Assembly: GCA_024280945.1 (NCBI GenBank)
Contig: JAMXLO010000077.1
Location: forward strand, 1 to 63,665
DNA: 63,665 nucleotides
Direction of reading: 5' to 3'
From: Acetobacteraceae bacterium
Lineage (GTDB): Bacteria > Pseudomonadota > Alphaproteobacteria > Acetobacterales > Acetobacteraceae
Both the position numbers and the translations under genes were made by a program. Position 1 is the stretch's first letter. Each line of letters opens with the position of its first letter. Shown here piece by piece: positions 27,009-38,327 of this stretch. The notes beneath the pieces are model-generated. The model saw only the letters and a list, made by a program, of their open reading frames with translations. It ran no database searches and had not been told where the DNA came from.

Positions 27009-28088
27009 ATGCAACTCTGGACCACCACGGTCGCGTCCCCCCGTGCCACCGCGCGCGTTGCGCGCGAACGCGAAGAGGCTGGCTGGGATGGGCTGCTGGT
27101 CGTCGACTCGCAGAACCTGTCGGGTGACCCTTATGTCGCGCTCGCCATGGCCGCGACGACGACCAGCCGGATCGGTCTAGGCACCGGCGTCACCAACAAT
27201 GTGACGCGCCATGCCGCTGTCACCGCATGCTCTATCGCGAGCATTCAGCGCCTGTCTGGCGGCCGTGCGGTGTTGGGCATCGGCCGCGGCGATTCGGCGC
27301 TTGCGCATCTCGGCCGTGCACCATCGCGCCTGGCACCGTTCGAGCGCTACCTGCGACAGCTGCAGGCCTACCTGCGCGGCGAATCGGTTCCGTTCGACGA
27401 CATCGACATCCCAACGAGTGTCGCGCCGCCGATCGAGGAACTGAGGCTTGCCGATGCCCCCTCGGCCAGTCGGATCGGCTGGATCGCCGAAGGGGCGCCC
27501 AAGGTCCCGGTCGAGGTAGCCGCGAGTGGCCAGCGCGTCATCAGCATCGCTGCCCGTCACGCCGAGAGGGTGATGTTCGCACTGGGCGCCGACGAGGAAC
27601 GCATCGCCTGGGGCATCGCGACCGCGCGCAAGGCGCGGGTGGATGCAGGTTTCGATGCGGATGGAATCAGCTTCGGCGCCTACATCACCTGCGGCTGTCA
27701 TACCGACCTTACCACGGCGCTCAATCTGATCCGCGGCTCGCTCACGACGCATGCGAGATTCTCCGTGATGCACGGCACTGCGAGCGGTCCACTCTCGGAA
27801 GCCGATCGAGCGGTGTTGTTGGAGCTGCGCAATTCGTATGACATGCGAGCCCATACCCGCGGCGATTCGCGTCAGGCTGGTGTGTTGACCGAGTCGTTCA
27901 TCGACCACTTTGCCGTCGTCGGTTCGCCCGATCGCTGCATTGCTCGCCTGCAGGGGCTCGCCGCACTGGGCCTGGACAAGGTGGCACTGGCCGGTTCGCT
28001 CCGTGGAGTGCCTGAGGCGGATGCGGTTGTCTCCAGGCGCTTGTTGGAGAGTGAGGTCCTGCCAGCACTACGTAAGGGCGCGGCGTAA
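27009..28088 (+). CDS. LLM class flavin-dependent oxidoreductase
   Basis: 359 aa with the luciferase-like monooxygenase fold: N-terminal REREEAGWDGLLVVDSQNLSGDPYVALA, LGTGVTNNVTRHAAVTA, GGRAVLGIGRGDSALAHLG and a C-terminal VVGSPDRCIARLQGLAALGLDKVAL. Members use FMNH2 or F420; the arrangement is closest to the F420-dependent/methylene-H4MPT-reductase-like branch, but cofactor choice cannot be decided here. A peptidase-like gene starts directly after its stop. Confidence 0.85.
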   Translation: MQLWTTTVASPRATARVAREREEAGWDGLLVVDSQNLSGDPYVALAMAATTTSRIGLGTGVTNNVTRHAAVTACSIASIQRLSGGRAVLGIGRGDSALAHLGRAPSRLAPFERYLRQLQAYLRGESVPFDDIDIPTSVAPPIEELRLADAPSASRIGWIAEGAPKVPVEVAASGQRVISIAARHAERVMFALGADEERIAWGIATARKARVDAGFDADGISFGAYITCGCHTDLTTALNLIRGSLTTHARFSVMHGTASGPLSEADRAVLLELRNSYDMRAHTRGDSRQAGVLTESFIDHFAVVGSPDRCIARLQGLAALGLDKVALAGSLRGVPEADAVVSRRLLESEVLPALRKGAA

Positions 28089-28703
28089 GTGGTGCGCAAT
28101 GTTGCGGCCATTGCGTTGGCGCTAGCGCTCGCTCCCGCGCGGCCGCCGGATGCGCTGGGTGAGGCGCTGCTGAAGTCTGCGCTGCTGCCGCCGGTTTTGC
28201 CCGCCTGCATTTCCTCGGCGTTTGGTCCGCGCGTGCTGCCCAACCAGCCAGAAGCCGGCACCTATCATTACGGCGTCGACCTGCCCGCTCCGGCTGGAGC
28301 GGCGGTGGTGTCGGCGGCGGCAGGAAGCGTGATCCGCATTCAGCGCAGGGGCCCCGGCGGGTTGGAGATGCTGGTGCAGCACGACGGCTTCGTCGGCATC
28401 TACAGTCATTTTGGCTCCATCGCTCCGCCCTTTGCGGAGGGAAAGCGCATCGTGGCGGCGGGTGAGAAGCTCGGGGTGGTCGGCCGGACCGGCGTAACCT
28501 CGGGGGCTCACCTGTATTTCGCGATGCTGCTGGACGGAAAACCGGTAGACCCGGCGCCGTATCTCCGACTGCCACGCTGCAGCGGCAAGGAGCATCCGGC
28601 GTCAACCAGTGCGGGCGCCGCCGATGGGACCCGGATCGGTGGTCGGAAGTACTACCAGGTGTTCCTGCCTGAGCGACAACTCTACAACTGGCGCAAGGAA
28701 TGA
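28089..28703 (+). CDS. M23 (LytM-like) protein with an altered metal site
   Basis: 204 aa from GTG at 28089, immediately after the LLM stop (a second GTG at 28092 is possible). A short hydrophobic N-terminus suggests export. The LytM domain has the first metal motif H60-x3-D64 (HYGVD) and H107 in IYSHFGS, but the final HxH motif reads GAHLYF, so the second histidine, normally a zinc ligand, is Tyr143. That predicts weak or no peptidoglycan hydrolysis, as in non-catalytic LytM activators such as EnvC and NlpD, or an atypical site. Confidence 0.8.
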   Translation: MVRNVAAIALALALAPARPPDALGEALLKSALLPPVLPACISSAFGPRVLPNQPEAGTYHYGVDLPAPAGAAVVSAAAGSVIRIQRRGPGGLEMLVQHDGFVGIYSHFGSIAPPFAEGKRIVAAGEKLGVVGRTGVTSGAHLYFAMLLDGKPVDPAPYLRLPRCSGKEHPASTSAGAADGTRIGGRKYYQVFLPERQLYNWRKE

Positions 28704-28770
28704 CAGGCAGGGCGGCTGATCGCCACCTATGAACCTAGCGAAACGATAAGATCAGCCAAGCACGCGCGCG

Positions 28771-28968
28771 CTGCGCGAAGCGCTCGACCTGACAAATTGC
28801 GGCTCAATGCTGCTCGATCAGGACATGCGCGTGCGGTTCGTCAACGATGCCTTCGCCCAACTGACCGCAAACGACCTACCTTTGAGCTTCGGCGTTCGTT
28901 TGCACATCCATTTTGGGTGGAAGGCAGCCAGTCTCGTCAGTTGGCACCCACCAATTTGCACTGAATAA
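28771..28968 (+). pseudogene. PAS-domain fragment of a signalling protein
   Basis: A stretch without a start codon reads LREALDLTNCGSMLLDQDMR followed by VRFVNDAFAQL, the beginning of a PAS domain as found in sensor kinases and GGDEF/EAL proteins. The reading frame then loses family character and stops at 28966. No kinase or other domain follows. It fills the 308-base space between the M23-like and PNPOx-like genes and is best read as a deletion remnant. Confidence 0.5.
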
Positions 28969-29011
28969 CTGATTCGGCCCTGCCGCTCGGCGTGCATCGA
29001 CCGCCGACGGC

Positions 29012-29572
29012 TCAGTGCGACCGGTCAGAGACCGCGAGAGCGGACAGGCCGTCGATACTCCACGCGTTGCGATCGCGCCTGAATTTCACAAGCTCCTCCG
29101 CACCCTTGCTCTCGGCCCACCTCAGCAGCGTGTCGCGCGGTCTCACAAAGTCGAAGAGGGGCACACCAAAGCCACAAGAGTCTTGGATGCGCGTCAGACC
29201 AACCCGGACGATGGAGCGCACGCCAAGATCAAGTGGAAAGTCTTGGTTTAGCGCATCGAAGCTCGGATTGCCGGGCTCCAGCACCTCTCCACAGCCGTAG
29301 AGGCGAAGAATGAAGGGTGGCCCGTCGAAGGCGCAGAACATGATGGTGATGCGCGCATTTTGCTTGAGGTGAGCAATGGTTTCTGCGCCAGAACCAGAGA
29401 AGTCCTGATAGGCTACGGTAAGCGGGTCAAGGATGTGGAAGGCATCCAGACCCTTGGGCGAGAGATTGACATGGCCGGTTCCTTCCAAAGGAGCTGTGGC
29501 AACGAAAAACATGTGCTGCCTCTCGATGAAGGCCGCGAGCTGATCAGTTATCCGTTCATAGAGCTTGCCCAC
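29012..29572 (-). CDS. Pyridoxamine 5'-phosphate oxidase family flavoprotein
   Basis: 186 aa from GTG at 29572 with GGAGG five bases upstream. The split-barrel domain includes FIERQHMFFVATAPLEGTGHVNLSPKGLD, VAYQDFSGSGAETIAHL and ITIMFCAFDGPPFILRLYG. These proteins bind FMN or F420; this subgroup is not the vitamin B6 enzyme PdxH. The C-terminal WAESKGAEELVKFRRDRNAWSIDGL is typical of the subgroup. Substrate unknown. Confidence 0.88.
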   Translation of the reverse strand: MGKLYERITDQLAAFIERQHMFFVATAPLEGTGHVNLSPKGLDAFHILDPLTVAYQDFSGSGAETIAHLKQNARITIMFCAFDGPPFILRLYGCGEVLEPGNPSFDALNQDFPLDLGVRSIVRVGLTRIQDSCGFGVPLFDFVRPRDTLLRWAESKGAEELVKFRRDRNAWSIDGLSALAVSDRSH

Positions 29573-29665
29573 CAGTACCTCCGATCATACTGACCCTGCA
29601 GCAGTCATAAGACATGGATCGTGTTGCAGACCGGCACCGCGGCCATGGTCTCGGCGACATGCGAT

Positions 29666-31096
29666 CTATCGCCGCTCGGGCGCAGGCGGAATGTTTTGAT
29701 TGAGGCGAAAAAGGTTCGTTGGATCGTATTTCTGCTTCAGTGCCGTCAGCCGCGCATACTTGTCGGGACCATAGGCGGCCTGGACGCGTGCCTCCCCCTC
29801 ATCGCCAAGGAAATTCACATAGGCGCCCCCAGTCGAAAGCGGATGCATCCTCTGCCAAAAGTTCCGCGCCCATGTGATATTGGGCTCGGTTACCTGTGCA
29901 TCGGTCCACACCGCGTTGATGTTCAGAGCGTGTTCGGCGCTTCGATCCTCGAAGGCCGTGGCTGCGCCGTCGGTCCGGCGTATGGCACCGCCAAGATGGA
30001 ATAGGATCGTGTAGGAACTCGGCGATGGCGCCTGCCACGCGTGCGCGACCAATGCATCGATGATCGGATCGCTGAGCGACCCGAGATAATCGGACTTCCA
30101 ATAATAGTGCATGCCGTGGGGCACGCTCGCATCGAACATGCCCTGATGGGCAATGTATGGGGTGGGTCGGATAAGATCGACGAGAGGTTCGCCGAACCGC
30201 CGCAGTGGAGCCAGGATTCGCTCGCCTTCTTCGACCGAGCCCGCGTAACAGACGGCGATGATGATGACTGCGCGGCCGTGAAGATGCGGCGGCAGAAACG
30301 GCGCCGGTGGCGCCCGTCGGAGGTTGACGATTGTCGTCAGCTCTTCGGGCGCGGTGGCGATGTAGTCGCGATAGAAGCGGAGCACTTCGGGCGCCCGTTC
30401 AGCAGGATGCAGCATCACACCGGCGAGCACCTGCGGCCCGAGGGAGTGAAGGTGGTACTTGAAGGCGGTGACGATGCCGAAGTTTCCGCCACCGCCTCTG
30501 AGCCCCCAAAGAAGGTCAGCGTTCTCACGCTCACCCACGCGAAGAAACCGCCCATCGGCTGTTACAACGCTGGCCGCAGCAAGATTGTCGCAGGTGAGCC
30601 CGTGCCGGCGCATGAGCCAGCCGATGCCACCACCCAACGTTAGTCCCGCAATGCCGGTATGGGTGACAATGCCGCCTGTCGTAGCGAGGCCGAACGCCTG
30701 CGTCTCGCGATCGAACTCGCCCCAGAGCAGCCCTGGTTGCGCACGCGCGGTTCGCCGGCCCGGATCGACCTCAATGCCCTTCATCGCGGAGAGATCGACG
30801 ACGAGGCCATCGTCGCAGACGGCACTCCCGGCGACATTGTGGCCGCCGCCGCGGATCGCGAGCGGCAATCCCTCCTCGCGTGCGAGCTTCACGCAAGCAA
30901 TGACGTCGGCCGTCCCGACGCAGCGCACGATGAGGGCCGGACGGCGGTTGATCATGCCGTTCCAGATCTTGCGGGCCTCGTCGTAGCCTTGATCTCCCGG
31001 CCTAAGAGCCATGCCACGAATTTCGGCCGCAAATGACGCGAGGCCCGTGGGATCACGCAGGATCGCGGGCGCTACGAGCGTCTGTGTATGGCCCAT
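29666..31096 (-). CDS. FAD-binding oxidoreductase with BBE domain (berberine-bridge-like)
   Basis: The ATG at 31096 has GGGGGAG upstream, giving 476 aa. The FAD_binding_4 (PCMH) domain carries RGGGHNVAG, with His86 the expected covalent FAD anchor, then TGGIVTHTGIAGLTLGGGIGWLMRRHG and LLWGLRGGGGNFGIVT; the C-terminal BBE domain ends YVNFLGDEGEARVQAAYG and KQKYDPTNLFRLNQNI. Cys of the second covalent site is not evident. Such enzymes oxidise sugars, alcohols or aromatics with O2. It is divergent from a broken HxlR regulator, its probable original repressor. Confidence 0.92.
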   Translation of the reverse strand: MGHTQTLVAPAILRDPTGLASFAAEIRGMALRPGDQGYDEARKIWNGMINRRPALIVRCVGTADVIACVKLAREEGLPLAIRGGGHNVAGSAVCDDGLVVDLSAMKGIEVDPGRRTARAQPGLLWGEFDRETQAFGLATTGGIVTHTGIAGLTLGGGIGWLMRRHGLTCDNLAAASVVTADGRFLRVGERENADLLWGLRGGGGNFGIVTAFKYHLHSLGPQVLAGVMLHPAERAPEVLRFYRDYIATAPEELTTIVNLRRAPPAPFLPPHLHGRAVIIIAVCYAGSVEEGERILAPLRRFGEPLVDLIRPTPYIAHQGMFDASVPHGMHYYWKSDYLGSLSDPIIDALVAHAWQAPSPSSYTILFHLGGAIRRTDGAATAFEDRSAEHALNINAVWTDAQVTEPNITWARNFWQRMHPLSTGGAYVNFLGDEGEARVQAAYGPDKYARLTALKQKYDPTNLFRLNQNIPPAPERR

Positions 31097-31212
31097 GGTG
31101 ACACTCCCCCTTTTATGACCGTCAAGCGTGCAGTGAACGGCTTCTGGATGAAGACCCACAAGTTCAATATCTGCACTGGAATCTGCCGTAGCGGCACGAT
31201 ATCCTCCCGACG

Positions 31213-31952
31213 ATGAAGGGCTATGGGCAGTTCTGCCCGATCGCCAAGGCGGCGGAGATCTTCACCGAGCGGTGGACCCCGCTGGTTCTGCGCGAGCTCG
31301 TTGTCGGTAGCACTCACTTCAACGAACTGCGGCGCGGCGTACCCCTAATGTCTTCGTCGTTGCTGTCGCAGCGCCTGAAACGGCTGGAAACGGAAGGCCT
31401 GGTCGAACGCCGGCCGACGCCAACCGGCCATGGCTGGGAGTACCATTTGACCCAGGCTGGCCGAGAGCTTGAGCCGCTGATCATGATGATGGGTGACTGG
31501 GCGCACGCTGGGTTCGCAGCCGTCTGGCTGCGGACGACCTCAATGCCAGCCTCCTCATGTGGGACATGCAACGCAGAGTGAGGCCAGAGCAATTTCCGGC
31601 ACGGCGCGTGGTGGTTGGGTTCGAATTTCGCGATGTGGTCAGGGCCAGACGGCGTTGGTGGCTGGTCAGCGAAGGCAGCACGGTCGATCTCTGCGTGACT
31701 GACCCCGGTTACGAGGTGGATCTATTCATCGCAGTGGACTTGCGGACGATGACTGCCGTCTGGGTTGGAGATGTGGAGCTGAGGCTGGCCATTGCCTCGG
31801 GTAAGCTTGAAGTGCACGGGCCGCGGCAGCTTCGCGCCAAGCTTGGCTCCTGGCTCGCACTCAGCCCCTTTGCGACGGTCAAGGATCAGCGAGCGCTCAC
31901 AGGTGCCGAAGTCGCTTCGACCTCTGAGGCACGCACGGCAACGCGTCGGTGA
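31213..31952 (+). pseudogene. HxlR-SCP2 transcriptional regulator, frameshifted
   Basis: The first part (31213-31581) encodes a complete HxlR winged helix: CPIAKAAEIFTERWTPLVLREL, LMSSSLLSQRLKRLETEGLV and WEYHLTQAGREL. A one-base loss near 31531-31534 (CGGAC where CGGGAC is expected) ends it in a foreign tail. In the other frame the protein continues as DDLNASLLMWDMQRRV and an SCP2-like domain (VDLCVTDPGYEVDLFIAVDLRTMTAVWVGD) to 31952. HxlR-SCP2 fusions are normal, so this is one gene of about 245 codons broken by a single deletion, or a base-calling error. It is divergent from the BBE oxidase. Confidence 0.8.
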
Positions 31953-32035
31953 TGGCGCCTCTACCACAATTAACTGTCGGCCTGACTTCCTCTTGCCCGC
32001 TTGCTCCCACGTCCCCTCGGCCGCAGGATACGCGC

Positions 32036-32284
32036 ATGAGCGAGTCCGTTCTCGACATGAAGGGCACCACTTGCCCCATCCCCGTGCTGCGCGCCAATCG
32101 CGCATTGCGCTCCATGGCACCCGGTGCGCGCCTGCGCGTTTTGGCGACCGATCGTGCGTCCGTGGCCGACTTTCAGGCGTTCTGTCGTGAAACCGGCCAC
32201 GCGTTGCTTGCCTGGTCGGAAGAGAACGGCGTGTTCAGCTTCGTCATTCGCCGCCGCGCCGACGACCCGAACCAGAAGGACTGA
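32036..32284 (+). CDS. TusA/SirA family sulfurtransferase-like protein
   Basis: 82 aa from ATG at 32036. It has the TusA fold signature CPIPVLRANRAL with Cys13 as the sulfur-carrying residue, VLATDRASVADFQAFCRETGH and a C-terminal FSFVIRRR strand. Members relay sulfur to tRNA thiolation, molybdenum cofactor or dissimilatory sulfur pathways. No partner gene is adjacent. It ends one base before the next ATG. Confidence 0.92.
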   Translation: MSESVLDMKGTTCPIPVLRANRALRSMAPGARLRVLATDRASVADFQAFCRETGHALLAWSEENGVFSFVIRRRADDPNQKD

Positions 32285-32285
32285 T

Positions 32286-33218
32286 ATGCCGACGGCTTTG
32301 ATCACCCATACGGCCTGCCTGGCACATGACACGGGTTCGTACCATCCGGAATGCCCGGATCGGCTGCGTGCGGTGCTTGCGGCGCTGGAGACGCCGGAAT
32401 TTGCTGACCTGCTGCGCGAAGCCGCGCCGCACGCGACCGCCGAACAACTCACCCGCGTGCATCCGCCGAACTATGTCGAGGCGATCCTGGCGATCCGCCC
32501 GGCCGAGGGCGAATTGGTGCAGCTCGACGCCGACACCGCAATGAGCGCCGGCAGCGCCGAGGCTGCGTTGCGCGCTGCCGGTGCGGCGGTGGCAGGAGTG
32601 GACGCGGTAATGGAGGGCTGGGCGCGTACCGCCTTCGCGGCGGTGCGGCCACCGGGACACCACGCCGAACCAGCGCGTCCGATGGGCTTCTGCCTGTTCA
32701 ACAGTGCGGCGGTCGCAGCGCTGCACGCGCGTGCGCGCTGGGGGGTGCAGCGCGTCGCTGTGGTGGACTTCGATGTCCATCACGGCAACGGCACGCAGGC
32801 GATGTTCGCTGCCGATGCCGACCTGTTCTACGCGTCGTCGCACCAGCATCCATGCTATCCCGGCACCGGAGCGGCATCGGAGCGCGGTACTGCCAACAAC
32901 ATCGTCAATGCACCGCTGCGCCCTGGATCAGACAGCGCGGCATTTCGCGCGGCCTGGTCGGACACGATCCTGCCGGAACTCGATCGCTTCGCTCCTGGCA
33001 TGCTGATCGTCTCGGCTGGGTTCGATGCGCACAAGGCCGATCCGCTGGCGCAGCTTCGCGTGGAAACCGCCGATTATATCTGGATAACCAGCGAGTTGAT
33101 GCGCGTGGCCGAGATGCATTGCGGCGGCCGACTGGTCTCCGTGCTGGAAGGCGGCTACGACCTGGAGGCGCTTGCCGCCTCGGCGGCAGCGCACGTGCGG
33201 ACGCTGATGCAGAATTAG
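32286..33218 (+). CDS. Histone deacetylase family protein (acetylpolyamine amidohydrolase-like)
   Basis: 310 aa from ATG at 32286. All zinc and charge-relay motifs are present: GSYHPECPDRLRAV, AVRPPGHHAEP, VVDFDVHHGNGTQAMF, SAGFDAHKADPLAQL and SVLEGGYDLEAL. Bacterial members deacetylate polyamines, acetoin-related or protein lysines; substrate undetermined. The gene lies upstream of xseB, an arrangement common in Alphaproteobacteria, and follows the TusA gene with no gap. Confidence 0.93.
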   Translation: MPTALITHTACLAHDTGSYHPECPDRLRAVLAALETPEFADLLREAAPHATAEQLTRVHPPNYVEAILAIRPAEGELVQLDADTAMSAGSAEAALRAAGAAVAGVDAVMEGWARTAFAAVRPPGHHAEPARPMGFCLFNSAAVAALHARARWGVQRVAVVDFDVHHGNGTQAMFAADADLFYASSHQHPCYPGTGAASERGTANNIVNAPLRPGSDSAAFRAAWSDTILPELDRFAPGMLIVSAGFDAHKADPLAQLRVETADYIWITSELMRVAEMHCGGRLVSVLEGGYDLEALAASAAAHVRTLMQN

Positions 33219-33226
33219 GGGGCGAC

Positions 33227-33466
33227 GTGTCCGACAAAATCACCGATGTCGCCGCATTGTCATTCGAAGACGCGCTGGCCGAGCTGGAGCAGATCGTCCG
33301 TAGCCTGGAGAGCGGTCAACAGAAGCTTGAGGACGCGATCAACGCCTATGAGCGTGGTGCTGCCTTGCGGCGTCATTGCGAGGCGAAACTCGCCGAAGCC
33401 GAGGCACGTGTGGCGGCGATCGTTGAACGTGCTGATGGAACGCTAACGACACGTCCTGTCGAATAA
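33227..33466 (+). CDS. xseB: Exodeoxyribonuclease VII small subunit
   Basis: 79 aa from a GTG at 33227 (AGGGGG upstream); the longer frame is a shadow of the deacetylase gene. It carries the whole XseB helical hairpin: LSFEDALAELEQIVRSLESGQQKLEDAINAYERGAALRRHCEAKLAEAEARV. It binds XseA to form a single-strand exonuclease; xseA is not in the window. Confidence 0.95.
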   Translation: MSDKITDVAALSFEDALAELEQIVRSLESGQQKLEDAINAYERGAALRRHCEAKLAEAEARVAAIVERADGTLTTRPVE

Positions 33467-33483
33467 TGGTCTGCGCGTCCGGG

Positions 33484-34461
33484 TTATGCCGCGGTTGCCC
33501 AAGCACAATCTGCGTTGGACGGCGTCGGGAATGGCCGGTCGACGGCATGGATCGACGCCTCGGTCATGGCCGCTTCGCTGATCAAGATGCTGCGGAAGAG
33601 AGCAATCTTTGGGCGGTCGACCACCTCCGGCAGGCATAACAGAAAATAGCTGAATGCAGTCGGGGCGACCAGTCGCAACGGACACACCAAGGCGCCGCTC
33701 GCCAATCGATCGGCAACCAGACTGACGCGGGCCAGCGCGACGCCCAGCCCAAGGCTCGCCGCATCGATCAACATACCAGCGTCGCTGAATTGCTGTCTGG
33801 TGCGGCAATCGGCATCCGGCCTGCGGTGATGGTCAAGCCAGGCGCGCCAATCGCTGCCGCTGTCGCCGGCCCTGCTTGAACAGTCATCGAGCAATGGCAG
33901 CGACAACAGAGCGTCGATGCTCTGGACCGGTCCGTGTCTCTCGAGGAACGCCGGAGCGCACACCGGAATGACGCGATCACCCATCAGGCGTGTCATCGCG
34001 TAGTCCGGTTGGGGCGCACGGCAGAAGCGGGTGGCGAGGTCGATGCCCTTGGTCCGCAGATTGAGTGGCTGGTGATCCGCAATCACCTGCACATCGAGGT
34101 TGGGGTACCGGCTACGAATATTCGGCAGCCGCGGGATCAGCCAGTGAGTGGCGACCGCCGGCGACATCGTCACCCTCAAAGGACCGGTGTCGTCACGCAG
34201 CACGAGTTCGGCGACGCTGCGATCGATTTCGCCGATGGCCAGTTCGATCCTGCGCGCCAATGCCCGTCCATGCGCGGTCAGTTCAAGCCCCCTCGTAAGG
34301 CGGTTGAACAATTGAACGCCAAGCACATCCTCGAGGGCGCGCATGCGGTGGCTGATCGCACTCTGAGTGAGGTGCAATGCGTCTGCGGCTTCGGTGAAGC
34401 TCAGATGGCGAGCCGCCACAACGAATATCCGCAGCGAGTCCAGCGAGGGGATACGAACCAT
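33484..34461 (-). CDS. LysR family transcriptional regulator (GcvA-like)
   Basis: The ATG at 34461 gives 325 aa starting MVRIPSLDSLRIFVVAARHLS. The N-terminal winged helix-turn-helix (FTEAADALHLTQSAISHRMRALEDVLGVQLFNR) and the effector domain with GPLRVTMSPAVATHWLIPRL resemble GcvA-type regulators. It is divergent from a second LysR gene with 152 bases between. No obvious target gene is adjacent. Confidence 0.92.
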   Translation of the reverse strand: MVRIPSLDSLRIFVVAARHLSFTEAADALHLTQSAISHRMRALEDVLGVQLFNRLTRGLELTAHGRALARRIELAIGEIDRSVAELVLRDDTGPLRVTMSPAVATHWLIPRLPNIRSRYPNLDVQVIADHQPLNLRTKGIDLATRFCRAPQPDYAMTRLMGDRVIPVCAPAFLERHGPVQSIDALLSLPLLDDCSSRAGDSGSDWRAWLDHHRRPDADCRTRQQFSDAGMLIDAASLGLGVALARVSLVADRLASGALVCPLRLVAPTAFSYFLLCLPEVVDRPKIALFRSILISEAAMTEASIHAVDRPFPTPSNADCAWATAA

Positions 34462-34596
34462 TGCCGGGCGACCATCAGGATGTGTGCCGCTGCCCGGCCG
34501 GTATTTCGCCAGCAGGGCTCCGTCCACTATCGCGAGTGGAGCGGACTTATGCCCGGCAAACGACGCATCAGGCAATTTGATTGTTCTGATGGTTTG

Positions 34597-34613
34597 GATA
34601 AGCTGGTCTTATC
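34597..34613. promoter_or_regulatory. Candidate LysR autoregulatory operator
   Basis: Perfect inverted repeat GATAAG-CTGGT-CTTATC ending directly before the ATG at 34614, of the ATA-spacer-TAT type favoured by LysR-type regulators. It occupies the place where a ribosome-binding site would be, and no good Shine-Dalgarno sequence is visible. Confidence 0.4.
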
Positions 34614-35561
34614 ATGCGGAATCTGAACCTCGACCAGCTGCGCGCGTTGATTGAAGTCGTGGAGCTCGGCAGCTTCACCGAAGCGGCAAAGCGCCTGCAC
34701 CTGACGCAGCCGGCGATCAGCCAGCAGATTCGCGAACTCGAGAACCGCTGCGGGCTGGACCTCGTTGAGCGCGTCGGAAAACGTGCTTTCGCAACGCCGG
34801 CGGGTCGCGAACTCATCTTGCACGGCCGGCGAATCATCGCGGAAACCGAGCAGGCGCTGGTGGCAGTGTATCAGCACAAGGAAGGTGCGGCCGGGCGTGT
34901 GCACCTTGGTGCTGGGCCAACGGCCTTGATCTATCTGCTTCCCTCGGTGCTGCGAAATGTTCGTAATGAACATCCGAAGATCGAGATCGTCGTCACCACG
35001 GGCACGACGCACAGCATCTCCGATGCCTTGCTGTCCAACGAGCTCGATCTTGGCTTCACTGCGCTGCCCGTTGAATCCCCGGACCTTGATGCAGTGCCGG
35101 TGCGCACGGATCCGATGGTCGCAATTCTGCCCGGAACCGATCCCGAAATCCCTGACAAGGTGACGCCGGCTGATGTGGCCCAGCGTACGCTGATTCTCGA
35201 ATACCAGCGCGTCCCGCATCGACAGTTGAGCCGCGCCTGGCTGCATGCGGCGGGTGTGAACGTGCGTCCGGCCATGGAGTTCGACGGCATCGAGGCCATC
35301 AAGAGTGCCGTGTCGGCCGGTCTCGGCATGTCGATCGTGCCCGGCCCTTCGATGAGCGAAGGGCCGCCGATGAACAGCGTCGTCGTGCGACCACTCGACC
35401 CGCCGCTCACGCGCACACTCGGCGTGGTGGCAAAGCGCGGACGCGCGGAGCCGCCGGCGCTCAGGATCGTGCGCGAAGCGATCATGACATTGCGGTCAGA
35501 CGAGAGTGAGGTGGACGGCCGGCGCCCGAAGCGATCGCGCAGCCCCGTGGCCGCACGCTGA
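34614..35561 (+). CDS. LysR family transcriptional regulator (CbbR/CysB-like)
   Basis: 315 aa with the classic start MRNLNLDQLRALIEVVELGS, helix-turn-helix (FTEAAKRLHLTQPAISQQIRELENRCGLDLVER) and an effector domain whose INRVHLGAGPTALIYLLPSVL-like segment and LDLGFTALPVE fit the LysR substrate-binding fold. The basic C-terminal tail (DGRRPKRSRSPVAAR) is unusual. Divergent from the other LysR gene; probably autoregulated through the palindrome at its start. Confidence 0.92.
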   Translation: MRNLNLDQLRALIEVVELGSFTEAAKRLHLTQPAISQQIRELENRCGLDLVERVGKRAFATPAGRELILHGRRIIAETEQALVAVYQHKEGAAGRVHLGAGPTALIYLLPSVLRNVRNEHPKIEIVVTTGTTHSISDALLSNELDLGFTALPVESPDLDAVPVRTDPMVAILPGTDPEIPDKVTPADVAQRTLILEYQRVPHRQLSRAWLHAAGVNVRPAMEFDGIEAIKSAVSAGLGMSIVPGPSMSEGPPMNSVVVRPLDPPLTRTLGVVAKRGRAEPPALRIVREAIMTLRSDESEVDGRRPKRSRSPVAAR

Positions 35562-35586
35562 CGCGCGCGTCAATGTTCCCAGCACC

Positions 35587-35622
35587 CAATGGTCCCCGCT
35601 CTGGGCGGAGCGGGGACCATTG
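35587..35622. terminator. Bidirectional hairpin terminator between LysR gene and clpB
   Basis: Perfect 14-base arms CAATGGTCCCCGCT and AGCGGGGACCATTG around an 8-base loop, placed between the convergent stops at 35561 and 35629. The A/T at the stem bases gives short U runs in both directions. Confidence 0.75.
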
Positions 35623-35628
35623 CAGCGA

Positions 35629-38208
<2,580 letters not shown>

Positions 38209-38287
38209 GCTTTGTCCCTCTTGCGTAGGCGACGGTCTCTATCCCCATCCCTCATCAGGCAACGGAAATGTGACCCTTTGGCAAGAG

Positions 38288-38316
38288 AATTGGGTCCAGG
38301 CAGACTGCGGCACAAG
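38288..38316 (-). promoter_or_regulatory. Candidate RpoH (heat-shock) promoter of clpB
   Basis: Read on the minus strand: CTTGTG (38311-38316), 16-base spacer, CCCAATT (38288-38294). This resembles the sigma-32 pattern CTTGAA-N-CCCCAT and would give a 5' leader of roughly 70 bases before the clpB ATG. A match by eye only. Confidence 0.35.
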
Positions 38317-38327
38317 GGGGATCTCTG

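Noticed and set aside
28989-29251. Plus-strand ORFs opposite the PNPOx-like gene
   Set aside because: They mirror the confirmed minus-strand gene and have no ribosome site or family pattern.
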